NCBI GenBank assembly: GCA_020558355.1
Contig: JAJCKG010000014.1
Coordinates: forward strand, 12,696-76,695
Length of the DNA: 64,000 bases
Direction of reading: 5' to 3'
Source of the DNA: a bacterium 210820-DFI.6.37
Lineage (GTDB): Bacteria > Bacillota > Clostridia > Peptostreptococcales > Anaerovoracaceae
The position numbers and the translations under genes were made by a program. The notes beneath the pieces were generated by a model, which was given only the letters and a program-made list of their open reading frames with translations, ran no database searches and was not told the origin of the DNA. Of this stretch, positions 16,751-25,847 are shown in pieces. Each line of letters starts with the position of its first letter. Position 1 is the stretch's first letter.

Positions 16751-17855
16751 ATGATCGAATTAGAACAGATCAAATCCGATCTGCCAGGCTTGCGGGGCAA
16801 GCTCAAAGAGGCAGGTGAGTCCCTTTGACCTGGCGGGTCTTAAGGGAACATTAAAAGGCCTGGATGAAAAAACACAGGCGGCAGGCTTTTGGGACGACCA
16901 TGAACGGGCCCAGAAGGTAATGAAAGAAAAAAAATCCATTGAAAACAAAATAGACGAGTTTGAAGCGCTGGCCACTGAGATCGAGGACGTGGAAGTGCTG
17001 ATTTCCCTTGCGGAGGAAGCGGAAGACGCTTCCATGGTGAAGGAGATCCGGGACGCCTATGAAGAGGCGGCGGAAAAGCTGGAGGAACTGCGGCTGGCCA
17101 CCCTTCTCACAGGGGAATATGATAAAAATAACGCCATTATTTCCCTTCATGGAGGTTCCGGCGGCACTGACGCCAAAGACTGGGCGGAAATGCTGTTCCG
17201 CATGTATATCCGCTGGGCAGAGCGCAAGGGCTATAAAGTAAAGATCCTGGATTACCAGGAAGAAAAAGAAGGCGGGATTAACAGCGCTACGGCCATGATT
17301 GAAGGAGAAAACGCCTACGGCTATCTGAAAAATGAAAAAGGCGTCCACCGGCTGGTGCGCATATCCCCTTACGACTCATCCGGCAGGCGGCATACTTCTT
17401 TTGCTTCTATGGATGTGATCCCGGAAATCGATGATGATATGAGTATCGAGATCGATCCCGATGATCTGCGGATCGATACCTTCCGTTCCAGCGGAGCGGG
17501 AGGGCAGCACGTCAACAAGACCGACTCTGCCATTCGGATTACACACATTCCCACCAACATCGTAGTTTCCTGTCAGAATGAGCGCTCCCAGCACCAGAAT
17601 CGGGATACGGCCATGAAGCTGCTCATGTCCAAGCTGGTAGAATTGAAGGAACAGGAGCACAAGGAAAACCTGAAAGAGCTGCAGGGCGATTACAGCCAGA
17701 TTACCTGGGGAAGCCAGATCCGCTCTTATGTATTTCACCCATACACCATGGTAAAGGATCACCGCACAGGAGCGGAAGTGGGAAATGTTGCCGCGGTCAT
17801 GGACGGGGATATCGACTATTTTATCAATGAAAAGCTGAAACAGAAAGAAAGGTAA
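16751..17855 (+). CDS. prfB: Peptide chain release factor 2, with programmed +1 frameshift
   Basis: RF2 reads UAA and UGA stop codons and triggers peptide release. Translation starts at 16751 and meets an in-frame TGA at 16826-16828 after 25 codons; a +1 shift at CTT-TGA-C resumes at 16827 with DLAGLKG and runs to 17855, giving about 367 residues. The catalytic GGQ is in SSGAGGQHVNKTDSAIRI. The stop-codon recognition tripeptide, usually SPF in RF2, reads SPY here (RISPYDSSGRRHTSF). Annotation that starts at the GTG at 16815 would lose the N-terminus. It lies ten bases before tex. Confidence 0.95.
16815..16829 (+). promoter_or_regulatory. prfB programmed +1 frameshift site
   Basis: The slippery codon CTT (16823-16825) is followed by TGA and C. 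AGGTGA upstream (16813-16818) is a Shine-Dalgarno-like stimulator. Low RF2 slows decoding of the TGA and favours the shift, giving autoregulation; this mechanism is established for prfB in most bacteria. Confidence 0.9.
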
Positions 17856-17865
17856 TACAGTTTCT

Positions 17866-20124
17866 ATGAACATAATTGAAACACTGGCAGGCGAATTTAA
17901 TCTGAAACTGTCACAGGTGGAAAATACCGTTGCCCTCATTGATGAGGGCAATACCATCCCGTTTATCGCAAGGTACAGAAAGGAAATGACCGGAGGACTT
18001 TCCGATGTGACCCTTCGGGATCTGGATGAGCGGCTTACTTATCTGCGGAATCTGGACGCGCGAAAGGAAGAGGTTATCCGGCTTATTGAAGAGCAGGGAA
18101 AGCTGACGGAAGAGCTGAAAGAAAAGATTCTGGAAGCTCAGGTGCTGCAGAGGGTGGAAGACCTGTACAAGCCATACAAGCAGAAAAAAGCGACCCGGGC
18201 GTCAAAAGCGAGAGCCAGAGGGCTGGAGCCTCTGGCCGAGATCTTCTGGGCCCAGGAGCTGGAAACCGGCGACATAGAGGATCTCGCGAGACCTTATGTA
18301 GATGAGGAAAAGGAGGTTCCCGACCCGCGGGCGGCGATTTCGGGAGCGATGGATATTCTTGCGGAAAGAATTTCCGACGATCCGGAGCTGACAGCAAAGG
18401 TAAGAGAAAAGACGCGGGATACAGGGCTTATCGTAACAGAAGCGGTGGACCCAGAAGAAACAACGGTCTACGAAATGTACTATGACCATCAGGAAGCCAT
18501 TAAAAAAATTCCGAATCACAGAGTTTTGGCCATTAACCGGGGAGAAAAGGAAAAGAAGCTGAAGGTCAAGGTCAGTGTATCGACGGAGGATATGGAGCGG
18601 CTTCTTGAAAAAGCGGTGATTACAAGTGAAACCTCCATTTTCGCGGAGCTTCTCAGAGAAACCGCCGCTGACGCGTACAAGCGGCTGATGGCTCCGTCCA
18701 TCGAGCGGGAAACGCGGAATCTGCTGACGGAGCGGGCCGAACTGGAGGCGGTGAAGGTCTTTGCGAAAAATACGGAAAAACTGCTGATGGTGCCGCCAGT
18801 AAAAGGCGCCCGGATTATCAGCATAGATCCGGGATACCGAACCGGCTGCAAGGTGGCGGTTCTTAATGAAACAGGAAAGCTGCTGGCTTATACGACCGTG
18901 TATCCAACTCAGCCCAAGCATGATGTGGCGGGAACCGAGGCTACGCTGAAAAAGCTGGCGGACAAGTACCGCGTTAATGTGATTGTCATCGGAAACGGCA
19001 CTGCTTCCAGAGAAACGGAGGAAGTAGTAGCGAATTTTATAAAGAAATATAAGCTGGATATCAGCTATACGATTGTAAATGAAGCCGGAGCGTCTGTTTA
19101 CTCCGCTTCCAAGCTGGCTACCGAGGAATATCCGGATCTGGATGTGACTACAAGAGGCGCCATGTCTCTTGGGCGCAGGCTTCAGGATCCGCTGGCTGAG
19201 CTGGTAAAGATCCCGACAAAGAGCATCGGCGTAGGCCAGTACCAGCATGATATCAACCAGGGGCTTTTGGAATCCGCGCTGGATCATGTGGTAGAAGACT
19301 GTGTGAACCGGGTCGGTGTCGATCTGAACACGGCTTCGCCGTCCCTTTTGGCGCATGTCGCGGGAATCAATATGGGAATTGCTAAAAATATTGTAGCCTA
19401 TAGAGAAGAGCAGGGCGCTTTTACAGACCGGAAGGAACTGAAAAAAGTATCCAAGCTGGGAGAAAAGACCTTTAAGCAGTGCGCTGGTTTTATGCGTATC
19501 TCTGGCGGCAATAACCCGCTGGACGCTACTTCCGTTCATCCGGAATCCTACAAAGCGGCGGAAGCCATGCTGGAAAAGCTGGATATCGACAAGGCCAGGA
19601 TCGCCGGAGGCGGCGCTTCTGATATTGAAGAAAGGATCAGCCAGCTTTACGCTCCAAAGGAAAAGCCAAAGCGGCTGGATACCAGAAAAAAAGGACTTGC
19701 GGCTCTTGCGGAGCTTACTGAGAAAAAAGAAAATCCCAAGAAAAATCTTGGAAAAGCCATTGAAAAGCTGTCTGATGAACTGGACATCGGAGCAATGACT
19801 CTGAAGGACATTATTGAGGAGATCAAAAAGCCGGGAAGAGATCCACGGGAAGACGCTCCCGCGGTAGTCTTCAGAAATGATGTTCGCAGCTTTGAGGATC
19901 TTAAGGTGGATATGGAAATGATGGGAACGGTCCGCAACGTTGTGGATTTCGGCGCCTTTGTGGATATCGGCGTGAAAAATGACGGTCTGGTACACATTTC
20001 TGAGATGAGCAAAAAGTATATCCGGCATCCGATGGACGCGGTGTCTGTAGGCGATACAGTAAAAGTAAAAATCATCAATATCGACTATGAAAAACAGAAG
20101 ATCGGGCTTACTATGAAGCTTTAG
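17866..20124 (+). CDS. tex: Tex-family RNA-binding transcriptional accessory protein
   Basis: The 752-residue protein matches the Tex family over its whole length: an N-terminal helical part (IPFIARYRKEMTGGLSD), a YqgF/RNase H-like domain (IISIDPGYRTGCKVAVL; about 320-450), a helix-hairpin-helix segment (VAGINMGIAKNIVAYREE) and a C-terminal S1 RNA-binding domain (about 650-720; VDFGAFVDIGVKNDGLVHISEM). Tex affects transcription and RNA processes and in some bacteria toxin expression. It follows prfB by ten bases and probably shares its transcript. Confidence 0.95.
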   Translation: MNIIETLAGEFNLKLSQVENTVALIDEGNTIPFIARYRKEMTGGLSDVTLRDLDERLTYLRNLDARKEEVIRLIEEQGKLTEELKEKILEAQVLQRVEDLYKPYKQKKATRASKARARGLEPLAEIFWAQELETGDIEDLARPYVDEEKEVPDPRAAISGAMDILAERISDDPELTAKVREKTRDTGLIVTEAVDPEETTVYEMYYDHQEAIKKIPNHRVLAINRGEKEKKLKVKVSVSTEDMERLLEKAVITSETSIFAELLRETAADAYKRLMAPSIERETRNLLTERAELEAVKVFAKNTEKLLMVPPVKGARIISIDPGYRTGCKVAVLNETGKLLAYTTVYPTQPKHDVAGTEATLKKLADKYRVNVIVIGNGTASRETEEVVANFIKKYKLDISYTIVNEAGASVYSASKLATEEYPDLDVTTRGAMSLGRRLQDPLAELVKIPTKSIGVGQYQHDINQGLLESALDHVVEDCVNRVGVDLNTASPSLLAHVAGINMGIAKNIVAYREEQGAFTDRKELKKVSKLGEKTFKQCAGFMRISGGNNPLDATSVHPESYKAAEAMLEKLDIDKARIAGGGASDIEERISQLYAPKEKPKRLDTRKKGLAALAELTEKKENPKKNLGKAIEKLSDELDIGAMTLKDIIEEIKKPGRDPREDAPAVVFRNDVRSFEDLKVDMEMMGTVRNVVDFGAFVDIGVKNDGLVHISEMSKKYIRHPMDAVSVGDTVKVKIINIDYEKQKIGLTMKL

Positions 20125-20153
20125 TTGTATACAGTATTTATCCGTGTACAATC

Positions 20154-20182
20154 TTGTAATAAATCGTCAGATATGTTAGTAT
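20154..20182 (+). promoter_or_regulatory. Putative promoter of the decarboxylase beta subunit gene
   Basis: TTGTAA at 20154-20159 and TAGTAT at 20177-20182 are 17 bases apart. Confidence 0.4.
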
Positions 20183-20240
20183 TTTAACGATTGGTGCAGG
20201 GTCTGCACATTTACGTCATTAAGAAAAGGAGACGAGAGAA

Positions 20241-21392
20241 ATGCTAATTGAGACACTCAGTAATTTCTGGCAGGATACCGGCCTGGCAAACGTGGCATAT
20301 CAAAATGTCATTATGATCGTGGTATCATTTATTTTTCTTTATTTGGCAATCAGGCATGGTTTTGAACCGCTGCTGCTGATTCCAATTGCCATGGGTATGT
20401 TGCTTTCCAACCTGCCAATAAGCGGCATGTTTATCGAACATGCGGAGATCACCTCGTCGGACCAGTTGTCAGACATCGGCTTGCTGACCGTATTTTACGC
20501 GTTGAAACCGGTGTTCCCTTCGCTGATATTCCTCGGTGTAGGGGCAATGACGGACTTTGGCCCGCTGATCGCAAATCCAAAATCTCTGATTATGGGCGCT
20601 GCCGCGCAGTTCGGAATTTTCTTCGCGTTGTTTGCGGCTATTTTGCTTGGATTTAACGCGCAGGAAGCCGCGTCCATCGGTATCATTGGAGGAGCGGACG
20701 GCCCGACTGCCATTTATCTGACCGGAAAGCTGGCGCCACACTTATTAGGAGCGATCGCTGTCGCCGCGTATTCCTATATGGCCCTTGTTCCAATCATTCA
20801 GCCGCCGATCATGAAGGCTCTGACAACAAAGAAAGAGCGTGTGATCAAGATGGATCAGCTGAGGGTTGTAAGCCAGAGAGAAAAGATCCTGTTCCCAATC
20901 GCGGTTACTGTAATCGTTGTACTGCTGCTGCCGTCAGCCGCGCCGCTGGTTGGTATGCTGATGCTGGGAAATCTGTTTAAAGAAAGCGGAAGAGCGGACA
21001 GACTTTCCGATACCGCGCAGAACGCGATGATGAATATCGTTACCATCCTGCTGGGTCTTGCGGTAGGAGCTTCCGCGACAGGAACCACCTTTATTCAGGC
21101 AGAAACCCTGAAGATCGTAGTTTTAGGTATCTGCGCGTTCGGCGTAGGAACTGCGGGAGGCGTGCTGATCGCAAAACTGATGAATGTTCTTACAGGCGGA
21201 AAGATCAATCCGCTGATCGGTTCCGCGGGCGTATCCGCCGTACCGATGGCCGCCCGTGTATCTCAGAAGGTGGGACAGGCGGAGAATCCGGCCAACTTCC
21301 TGCTGATGCACGCCATGGGACCAAACGTAGCGGGTGTAATCGGATCTGCGGTATCCGCTTCCGTAATGCTGTCCATGTTTGGCGGATATTGA
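20241..21392 (+). CDS. Sodium-ion-translocating decarboxylase, beta subunit (OadB/GcdB/MmdB family)
   Basis: The 383-residue, strongly hydrophobic protein is the membrane subunit that couples decarboxylation of a carboxybiotin carrier to sodium export. The conserved [10 protein letters not shown] (aspartate for Na+), the following helix with [20 protein letters not shown] split after PPI, and [14 protein letters not shown] are all present. No alpha, gamma or biotin carrier subunit is next to it, so those must lie elsewhere or the gene is an orphan. Whether the acid is oxaloacetate, glutaconyl-CoA or methylmalonyl-CoA cannot be told from this subunit. The RBS is AAAGGAG and a bidirectional terminator closes it. 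Confidence 0.92.
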   Translation: MLIETLSNFWQDTGLANVAYQNVIMIVVSFIFLYLAIRHGFEPLLLIPIAMGMLLSNLPISGMFIEHAEITSSDQLSDIGLLTVFYALKPVFPSLIFLGVGAMTDFGPLIANPKSLIMGAAAQFGIFFALFAAILLGFNAQEAASIGIIGGADGPTAIYLTGKLAPHLLGAIAVAAYSYMALVPIIQPPIMKALTTKKERVIKMDQLRVVSQREKILFPIAVTVIVVLLLPSAAPLVGMLMLGNLFKESGRADRLSDTAQNAMMNIVTILLGLAVGASATGTTFIQAETLKIVVLGICAFGVGTAGGVLIAKLMNVLTGGKINPLIGSAGVSAVPMAARVSQKVGQAENPANFLLMHAMGPNVAGVIGSAVSASVMLSMFGGY

Positions 21393-21435
21393 TTTATAAC
21401 TTACATACGAAAATCTCTAAAATCATTTTTATACA

Positions 21436-21478
21436 AGAAAACAGGTCTTTCGCCCTTGGGCGGGAGGCCTGTTTTCTC
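21436..21478. terminator. Bidirectional terminator
   Basis: AGAAAACAGG starting at 21436 pairs with CCTGTTTTCT, with an inner GCCC/GGGC stem. It separates the converging beta subunit and FAD oxidase genes and has A and T tracts on both sides. Confidence 0.85.
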
Positions 21479-21493
21479 TGTAAAGCGTAATTG

Positions 21494-22987
21494 TTATTTA
21501 AAGATATTCCCTCGATTCAAAATTTCATCGGGATCAAAACGTTTTTTCACTTCCCGCATAGCGGCAACCTGCTCTTCTGAATATAATTTCTTAAGAAGGT
21601 CTGTTTTTAGCTTTCCGATCCCATGCTCGGCAGAGACGCTTCCACCCATACGGACGATCTCTTTGGCCCATCTGGAAAACAGGTCTTTGGTCCGGCGGAA
21701 TTCGTCCATATTTTTTGGAATGACATTGACATGGAGGTGGTTGTTTCCAATATGGCCGAAAACGGCGGAAGAAAGCCCTTCCCTTTTCAGGCCGCGGCGG
21801 TAAAGGGAAAAGACCTCATCCAGGCAAGAATCAGGAACCGACATATCTGTTCCAAGTTTTGTGATGGAAGGGTATTGTTTCTTAATCTCCGCAATTTTTC
21901 TGTTGATGCATTCTGGCGCGGCGTGGCGGAACAGATGGAGCTTTTCCATATGCCGGGGATTGATGCCGGCCCAGGTATGATAGGGGTCAGAACCCAAGGC
22001 TTCAATCCTATTACATACTTGGCCAAACACCTGCGTCAGGTGGTTTTTATCGTCAGAGGCGTATTCAATATAGACCGCGCAGCCGGCGTCTTCCCGAATC
22101 AGTTGCGTGTCTGCGAGGGAGGCTCCGGCAATTTGCTCCTTTCGGAGCAGCTTCAGGGTGTCGCAACCAAAAAATTCCAAAGCCTCCGGTGAAAGAGACG
22201 GAGCCGAGCCCTTCTCGCCCCGAAGAATTTTCACCAGTTCCAAAGCGCTGTCCTCGCTGGGGAGGAAAATGACAGCTCCCCAGATGTGCTTTTTTTGCGT
22301 GAGAAGCCTCAACTGGATAGAGGTAATCACGCCCAGCGTTCCTTCCGCCCCAATAAAAAGATCGATTAGATCCATGCCGGGGCGGACATAGTACCCGGCC
22401 GTATGCTTTTTTACATCCGGCATCTTTAGATCAGGCAGGGTGCCGCTGATGATTCTGCCGCCGCGGGTAGTAAGACAAAAGCCGAGCCCTTCAGCCTGGC
22501 ATTTCCCCCGCTCCAGCCGCAGAGCGTCTCCATCCGGCAGGATCAGCTCCAGAGCCATTACATAATCCCGGATCGAGCCGTAGCGAAAGCTTCTGGCTCC
22601 GGACGAGTTGCAGGAAACCATGCCGCCAAGGGACGCAGTAGTTTCTGTAGGATCAGGAGGAAAAAACAGACCATGGGAAGCGGTATAGCGGCGCAGCTCC
22701 CGCAGACGAAGGCCCGGCTGAACGGTGATGGTTCCTGATTCGGGCTGAAAATCTAAGATCCGGTTCATACGTTCCAGATTGACCGTGATTCCTTCTTCCG
22801 GTACGCAGCCGGCTGTTACGCCGGTTCTGGCGCCCTGGACAGTTACCGGGATACCGGGACGCTCTTTAAAAACCCGGATGATATCCTGCTTTGTTTCCGG
22901 AAAGAAAATCTGCTCCGAAGTCCCGGTCCTGCGGGATTCATCTCGCAAGTATTCCTGTAATGCCGCTATCGAGCTGGATGATTTCAA
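21494..22987 (-). CDS. FAD-linked oxidase (GlcD / D-lactate dehydrogenase family)
   Basis: The 497-residue protein has the PCMH-type FAD-binding domain at residues 40-220 (VTVQGARTGVTAGCVPEEG, FFPPDPTETTASLGGMVSCN over the FAD pyrophosphate) and the FAD-oxidase C-terminal domain ending in SAEHGIGKLKTD and DPDEILNRGNIF. Members oxidise D-2-hydroxy acids such as D-lactate or glycolate. In anaerobes they often work with an electron-transferring flavoprotein, but none is adjacent here. The start is supported by GGGAGG upstream. It is a single-gene unit. Confidence 0.9.
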   Translation of the reverse strand: MKSSSSIAALQEYLRDESRRTGTSEQIFFPETKQDIIRVFKERPGIPVTVQGARTGVTAGCVPEEGITVNLERMNRILDFQPESGTITVQPGLRLRELRRYTASHGLFFPPDPTETTASLGGMVSCNSSGARSFRYGSIRDYVMALELILPDGDALRLERGKCQAEGLGFCLTTRGGRIISGTLPDLKMPDVKKHTAGYYVRPGMDLIDLFIGAEGTLGVITSIQLRLLTQKKHIWGAVIFLPSEDSALELVKILRGEKGSAPSLSPEALEFFGCDTLKLLRKEQIAGASLADTQLIREDAGCAVYIEYASDDKNHLTQVFGQVCNRIEALGSDPYHTWAGINPRHMEKLHLFRHAAPECINRKIAEIKKQYPSITKLGTDMSVPDSCLDEVFSLYRRGLKREGLSSAVFGHIGNNHLHVNVIPKNMDEFRRTKDLFSRWAKEIVRMGGSVSAEHGIGKLKTDLLKKLYSEEQVAAMREVKKRFDPDEILNRGNIFK

Positions 22988-23122
22988 AGTGCTGTACCTC
23001 CCTGATTTTGAATAAAAAAATTATAACAGAAGAAAAGCGGTTGTGGCAAGGAAAGGGAGAAAATCTAAGAATCCAGCCAGCAAAAAGAGGGTGCGGTGAC
23101 CAGGAAAATAAATTTTCAGAAA

Positions 23123-23149
23123 TTAGCACTCACCGCTTGACAGTGCTAA
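23123..23149 (+). promoter_or_regulatory. CIRCE operator (HrcA site)
   Basis: TTAGCACTC, nine bases, then CAGTGCTAA. This matches the CIRCE consensus with one mismatch in the right arm. The element overlaps the -35 box of the hsp20 promoter, so HrcA binding would block transcription at normal temperature. Confidence 0.93.
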
Positions 23150-23165
23150 CAAAACGTGCTATCAT
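23137..23165 (+). promoter_or_regulatory. Sigma-A promoter of the hsp20 gene
   Basis: TTGACA at 23137-23142 and TATCAT at 23160-23165, 17-base spacer. The -35 box lies inside CIRCE. Confidence 0.85.
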
Positions 23166-23262
23166 AAAATCATTCCAAAAGGGGAATATAAAATAGATCA
23201 ATCGTTATCGTATACTTGACCGATACAAAAGGGGTTCGGTCAGAGATTAAGGAGGGGTAAAT

Positions 23263-23691
23263 ATGATGATGACGCCAAGAAGAAATTTCGGTTTTGATTT
23301 GTTCGATGAAATGTTTAAGGATCCGTTCTTCAGCAGGATGGACCGGCAGACTGCCATGATGAAAACCGACATCAAAGAAAAGGATGGAGATTACCTGATG
23401 GAGATCGATCTTCCAGGGTTTGCGAAGGAAGACATCAATGCGGAGCTGCAAAACGGCTACATGACCATTACGGCAAAAAAGGATGAGTCTAAGGATACAA
23501 AGGACGAAGACGGAAACTACATCCACAGAGAACGCTATACAGGTTCCTGCTCCCGAAGCTTTTATGTAGGAGAAGGCATTACAGAGGAAGATATCAAGGC
23601 TTCCTTTAAAGATGGGATCCTGCGTCTGGCAATTCCAAAAGAAGAACCTAAAAGACTGGAAGATCAGAGAAAACTGATTTCCATTGAGTAA
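23263..23691 (+). CDS. Small heat shock protein, Hsp20/alpha-crystallin family
   Basis: The 142-residue protein has an alpha-crystallin domain at about 35-135 with DYLMEIDLPGFAKEDINAEL (strand pair), RSFYVGEGI and FKDGILRLAIPK, and a short variable N-terminus. It holds unfolding proteins until ATP-dependent chaperones refold them. The gene stands alone between CIRCE and a terminator, so heat and HrcA should control it directly. The RBS is GGAGGGG. Confidence 0.95.
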   Translation: MMMTPRRNFGFDLFDEMFKDPFFSRMDRQTAMMKTDIKEKDGDYLMEIDLPGFAKEDINAELQNGYMTITAKKDESKDTKDEDGNYIHRERYTGSCSRSFYVGEGITEEDIKASFKDGILRLAIPKEEPKRLEDQRKLISIE

Positions 23692-23706
23692 ATAAACAGA
23701 ACCGAT

Positions 23707-23748
23707 GAAAATCTCCCGCCGGCACAGCTGCCTGCGGGAGATTTTTCA
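23707..23748 (+). terminator. Rho-independent terminator
   Basis: AAAATCTCCCGC from 23708 pairs with GCGGGAGATTTT ending near 23745, followed by TT; it ends hsp20. Confidence 0.9.
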
Positions 23749-23797
23749 GTTATGCGCCTAGCGGCAGGACATATTAGCTGGCGCGGAGAGAGCGGGG

Positions 23798-23980
23798 GTG
23801 TACACTGAAAAGAGATTTTTTATGATTGTGTATAAGAAAGGTATACACCAAAGATGGTTTTATTAATATTGTGTATAAATAAGCCCTATTTTACGGGAAA
23901 ATGAACGAAAAATTCCCCTGAAACACAGAGTGAGCAATGTTTTTTATACACAATTTATAAAAATATCGACAGCGTGTATA
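23798..23980. repeat. Cluster of six GTGTATA-type motifs
   Basis: The 396 bases between hsp20 and the gene at 24088 hold no gene but contain GTGTACA at 23798, GTGTATA at 23828, 23871 and 23974, and the inverted TATACAC at 23842 and 23945. The 23828/23842 pair forms a 21-base inverted repeat with a seven-base spacer. Three copies extend to ATTGTGTATAA. Such a cluster before a gene suggests operators for a dimeric DNA-binding protein; which one is unknown. Confidence 0.5.
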
Positions 23981-24026
23981 TCGATAGGTGGAAACAGTTA
24001 AAATGTTAAAAAATACAAGTAAAATA

Positions 24027-24055
24027 TTGACATTCGATTTTCTGAAGGGTAAGAT
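24027..24055 (+). promoter_or_regulatory. Sigma-A promoter of the nuclease-fold gene
   Basis: TTGACA at 24027-24032 and TAAGAT at 24050-24055, 17-base spacer. Confidence 0.65.
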
Positions 24056-24087
24056 AAAGAAGATATCGGCAGAAAGGAAAACGAGAT

Positions 24088-24894
24088 ATGTATGATATTT
24101 TGCTCAGAGTAAGCGCGGACCGGGATTTTCAGCAGAAATTGTTAGAGCAGTATGAGGAAAGACTGCGTACCCTGCCGGAGGGAGTCCTTTGCTATAAGGA
24201 AAAAGGCGGGAAACGATATTATTATAAACAGGAATTCAAAGACGGAATCAGGAGGCAGATTTACATCCCAAAAGCGTGCCAGGATCAGATAGAGGATCTA
24301 AAGTTAAAGCGATTTTTGGAAGAAAGTATAAAACGCTTCCGAAAAAATATTCAGGCGGAAGACAAGCTGCTAAAAGCCTACCGGGAATACGATCCCAATC
24401 TGATTCAGGACGCACTTCCAAAGGCTTATATTCCTCTGCCGAAAGGCTGTTTTTTTGATACGGATAAAACGGATCGGTATCGGTGGGAGCAAAGCCGCCC
24501 GGAGTCTAATCAAAGATATGAATTAGAAAAGATTCATATAACACCAAAAGGCCTGCGGGTGCAATCAAAAGGGGAACTGATTATCGCGTCCGCATTGGAA
24601 GCAAAAAACATTCCTTTTCGATACAATGAAAAACTGACACTTGGAAATCATACGATCCACCCGGACTTTAAGGTAATCGATAAAAGGCGCAATATGCTTA
24701 TGTGCTGGGAACATTTTGGGATGATGGAGGATAAGGGCTATTTCGAAATGGTTCCATGGAAATTGAAACTATATCAGGAGCACGGGTATTTTATTTTTGA
24801 CAGACTGATTGTTACTGCGGACGCTCCCAATGGAGCGTTTGACGCGCGAATTGTAGATAACATCATTCGCCTTTTCTTTGAGACAGAGGCTTAA
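24088..24894 (+). CDS. Hypothetical protein with a PD-(D/E)XK nuclease-like C-terminal half
   Basis: The 268-residue protein has a charged helical N-terminal half (residues 1-150) with a small Tyr/Lys-rich hairpin (YKEKGGKRYYYKQ). The second half reads SKGELIIASALEAKNIPF, then HTIHPDFKVID, then MLMCWEHFGMMED; the spaced Glu, Asp and Glu-x-His are what one sees in restriction-endonuclease-like folds. I do not know a function. No methylase is adjacent, so a classical restriction system is unlikely. Its promoter lies behind the GTGTATA cluster, which hints at tight regulation. The RBS is AGAAAGGAAAACG, weak to moderate. Confidence 0.6.
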   Translation: MYDILLRVSADRDFQQKLLEQYEERLRTLPEGVLCYKEKGGKRYYYKQEFKDGIRRQIYIPKACQDQIEDLKLKRFLEESIKRFRKNIQAEDKLLKAYREYDPNLIQDALPKAYIPLPKGCFFDTDKTDRYRWEQSRPESNQRYELEKIHITPKGLRVQSKGELIIASALEAKNIPFRYNEKLTLGNHTIHPDFKVIDKRRNMLMCWEHFGMMEDKGYFEMVPWKLKLYQEHGYFIFDRLIVTADAPNGAFDARIVDNIIRLFFETEA

Positions 24895-25028
24895 AGAGGT
24901 GAGCCTGCGACAAACACGGAGGCCTTAGTATACGCCAAAGCGCATCTAAAATATAATGCGTATACCCAATATGCACACAAAAAAATTATCTTACGCGGCA
25001 ATCATACAAGCCGCCGCAATTTATTGTT

Positions 25029-25073
25029 CCGCGGGCGAAGGGCCGCCGCCGGAAGGCGGCCCTTCGCCCGCGG
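25029..25073. other. Perfect 19-bp GC-rich stem-loop
   Basis: Bases 25029-25047 are exactly complementary to 25055-25073 around a seven-base loop. It lies in the 260-base gap between the nuclease-fold gene and the HAD gene, with no T-run on either side of standard length. It may be a strong transcription barrier or a small repeat element. Confidence 0.7.
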
Positions 25074-25155
25074 GGTCTTGACAGCCGCGATAAGGCTTTT
25101 CTTTTAGATGGAAATTTTGTATAATCAAATCAATTATGATATGAGGAGACAAAGC

Positions 25156-25800
25156 ATGAGTAAAATAGATACCGTATTATTCGATTTTGACGGGACTGTA
25201 ATGGATACCAACAATGTGATCATCCAGTCCTGGCAGCATACCTTCCGCACGCTGGAAAACAGGGAAGAGGACCTGGACAAGATTATCAAGACCTTTGGGG
25301 AGCCGCTGGAGCTGACTATGCGAAAGCTGTTCCCGCGGGTGCCGGTAGAGGAATCCATAGCGATATACAGGAGCTACCATTATGATAATTTTGGCGAACT
25401 GATCTGTGTTTTCCCCGGCATGAAGGAGCTGATTCGGGAACTGAAAAGCAGAGGCTATAAATTGGGGCTGGTTACTTCCCGCCTGAAAAAGACTACCATG
25501 CAGGGCCTTGAAAAATATGGGCTCGCGGAGTATTTTGATACTGTGGTGACAGCGGATGATACAGCAAAACACAAGCCGGATCCGGAACCTGTAAATATTG
25601 CGCTGAAAAATATGGGAAGCGTCCCGGAAAACAGCATTATGGCGGGGGACACCATGTTTGATATCCTCTGCGCGAAAAACGCGGGAGTGAAATCCGTACT
25701 GGTCAGCTGGGCCCTGGCAGTGACAGAAGAAGAAAAAAATGGCCCTGACGGGCCGGATTATGTGATAGAAAAAGCAGAAGAACTGCTTTCGCTTCTTTAA
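25156..25800 (+). CDS. HAD-family hydrolase (PpaX/Gph-type phosphatase)
   Basis: The 214-residue protein has the HAD motif I FDFDGTVMDTN (nucleophile Asp), motif II in LGLVTSRLKK, the lysine in KHKPDPEPV and motif IV in MAGDTMFDI, with a helical cap domain between residues 15 and 80. These enzymes remove phosphate from small phosphoesters or pyrophosphate (phosphoglycolate phosphatase, PpaX). The start at 25156 is chosen for GAGGAG nine bases upstream. It converges with the ABC-F gene with 47 bases between the stops and no visible terminator. Confidence 0.85.
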   Translation: MSKIDTVLFDFDGTVMDTNNVIIQSWQHTFRTLENREEDLDKIIKTFGEPLELTMRKLFPRVPVEESIAIYRSYHYDNFGELICVFPGMKELIRELKSRGYKLGLVTSRLKKTTMQGLEKYGLAEYFDTVVTADDTAKHKPDPEPVNIALKNMGSVPENSIMAGDTMFDILCAKNAGVKSVLVSWALAVTEEEKNGPDGPDYVIEKAEELLSLL

Positions 25801-25847
25801 TTGCCGGAAAAGCGGGAGATAAACCGCGAATTCAAAGGAAAGCGCCA

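Noticed and set aside
16815..17855. prfB taken as a gene starting at the GTG at 16815
   Set aside because: The upstream 25 codons, the TGA and the CTT slip site show that the true start is 16751 with a +1 shift.
18202..20151. 649-codon open frame antisense to tex
   Set aside because: Shadow of tex codon bias; the protein is Phe/His/Arg-rich and matches nothing.
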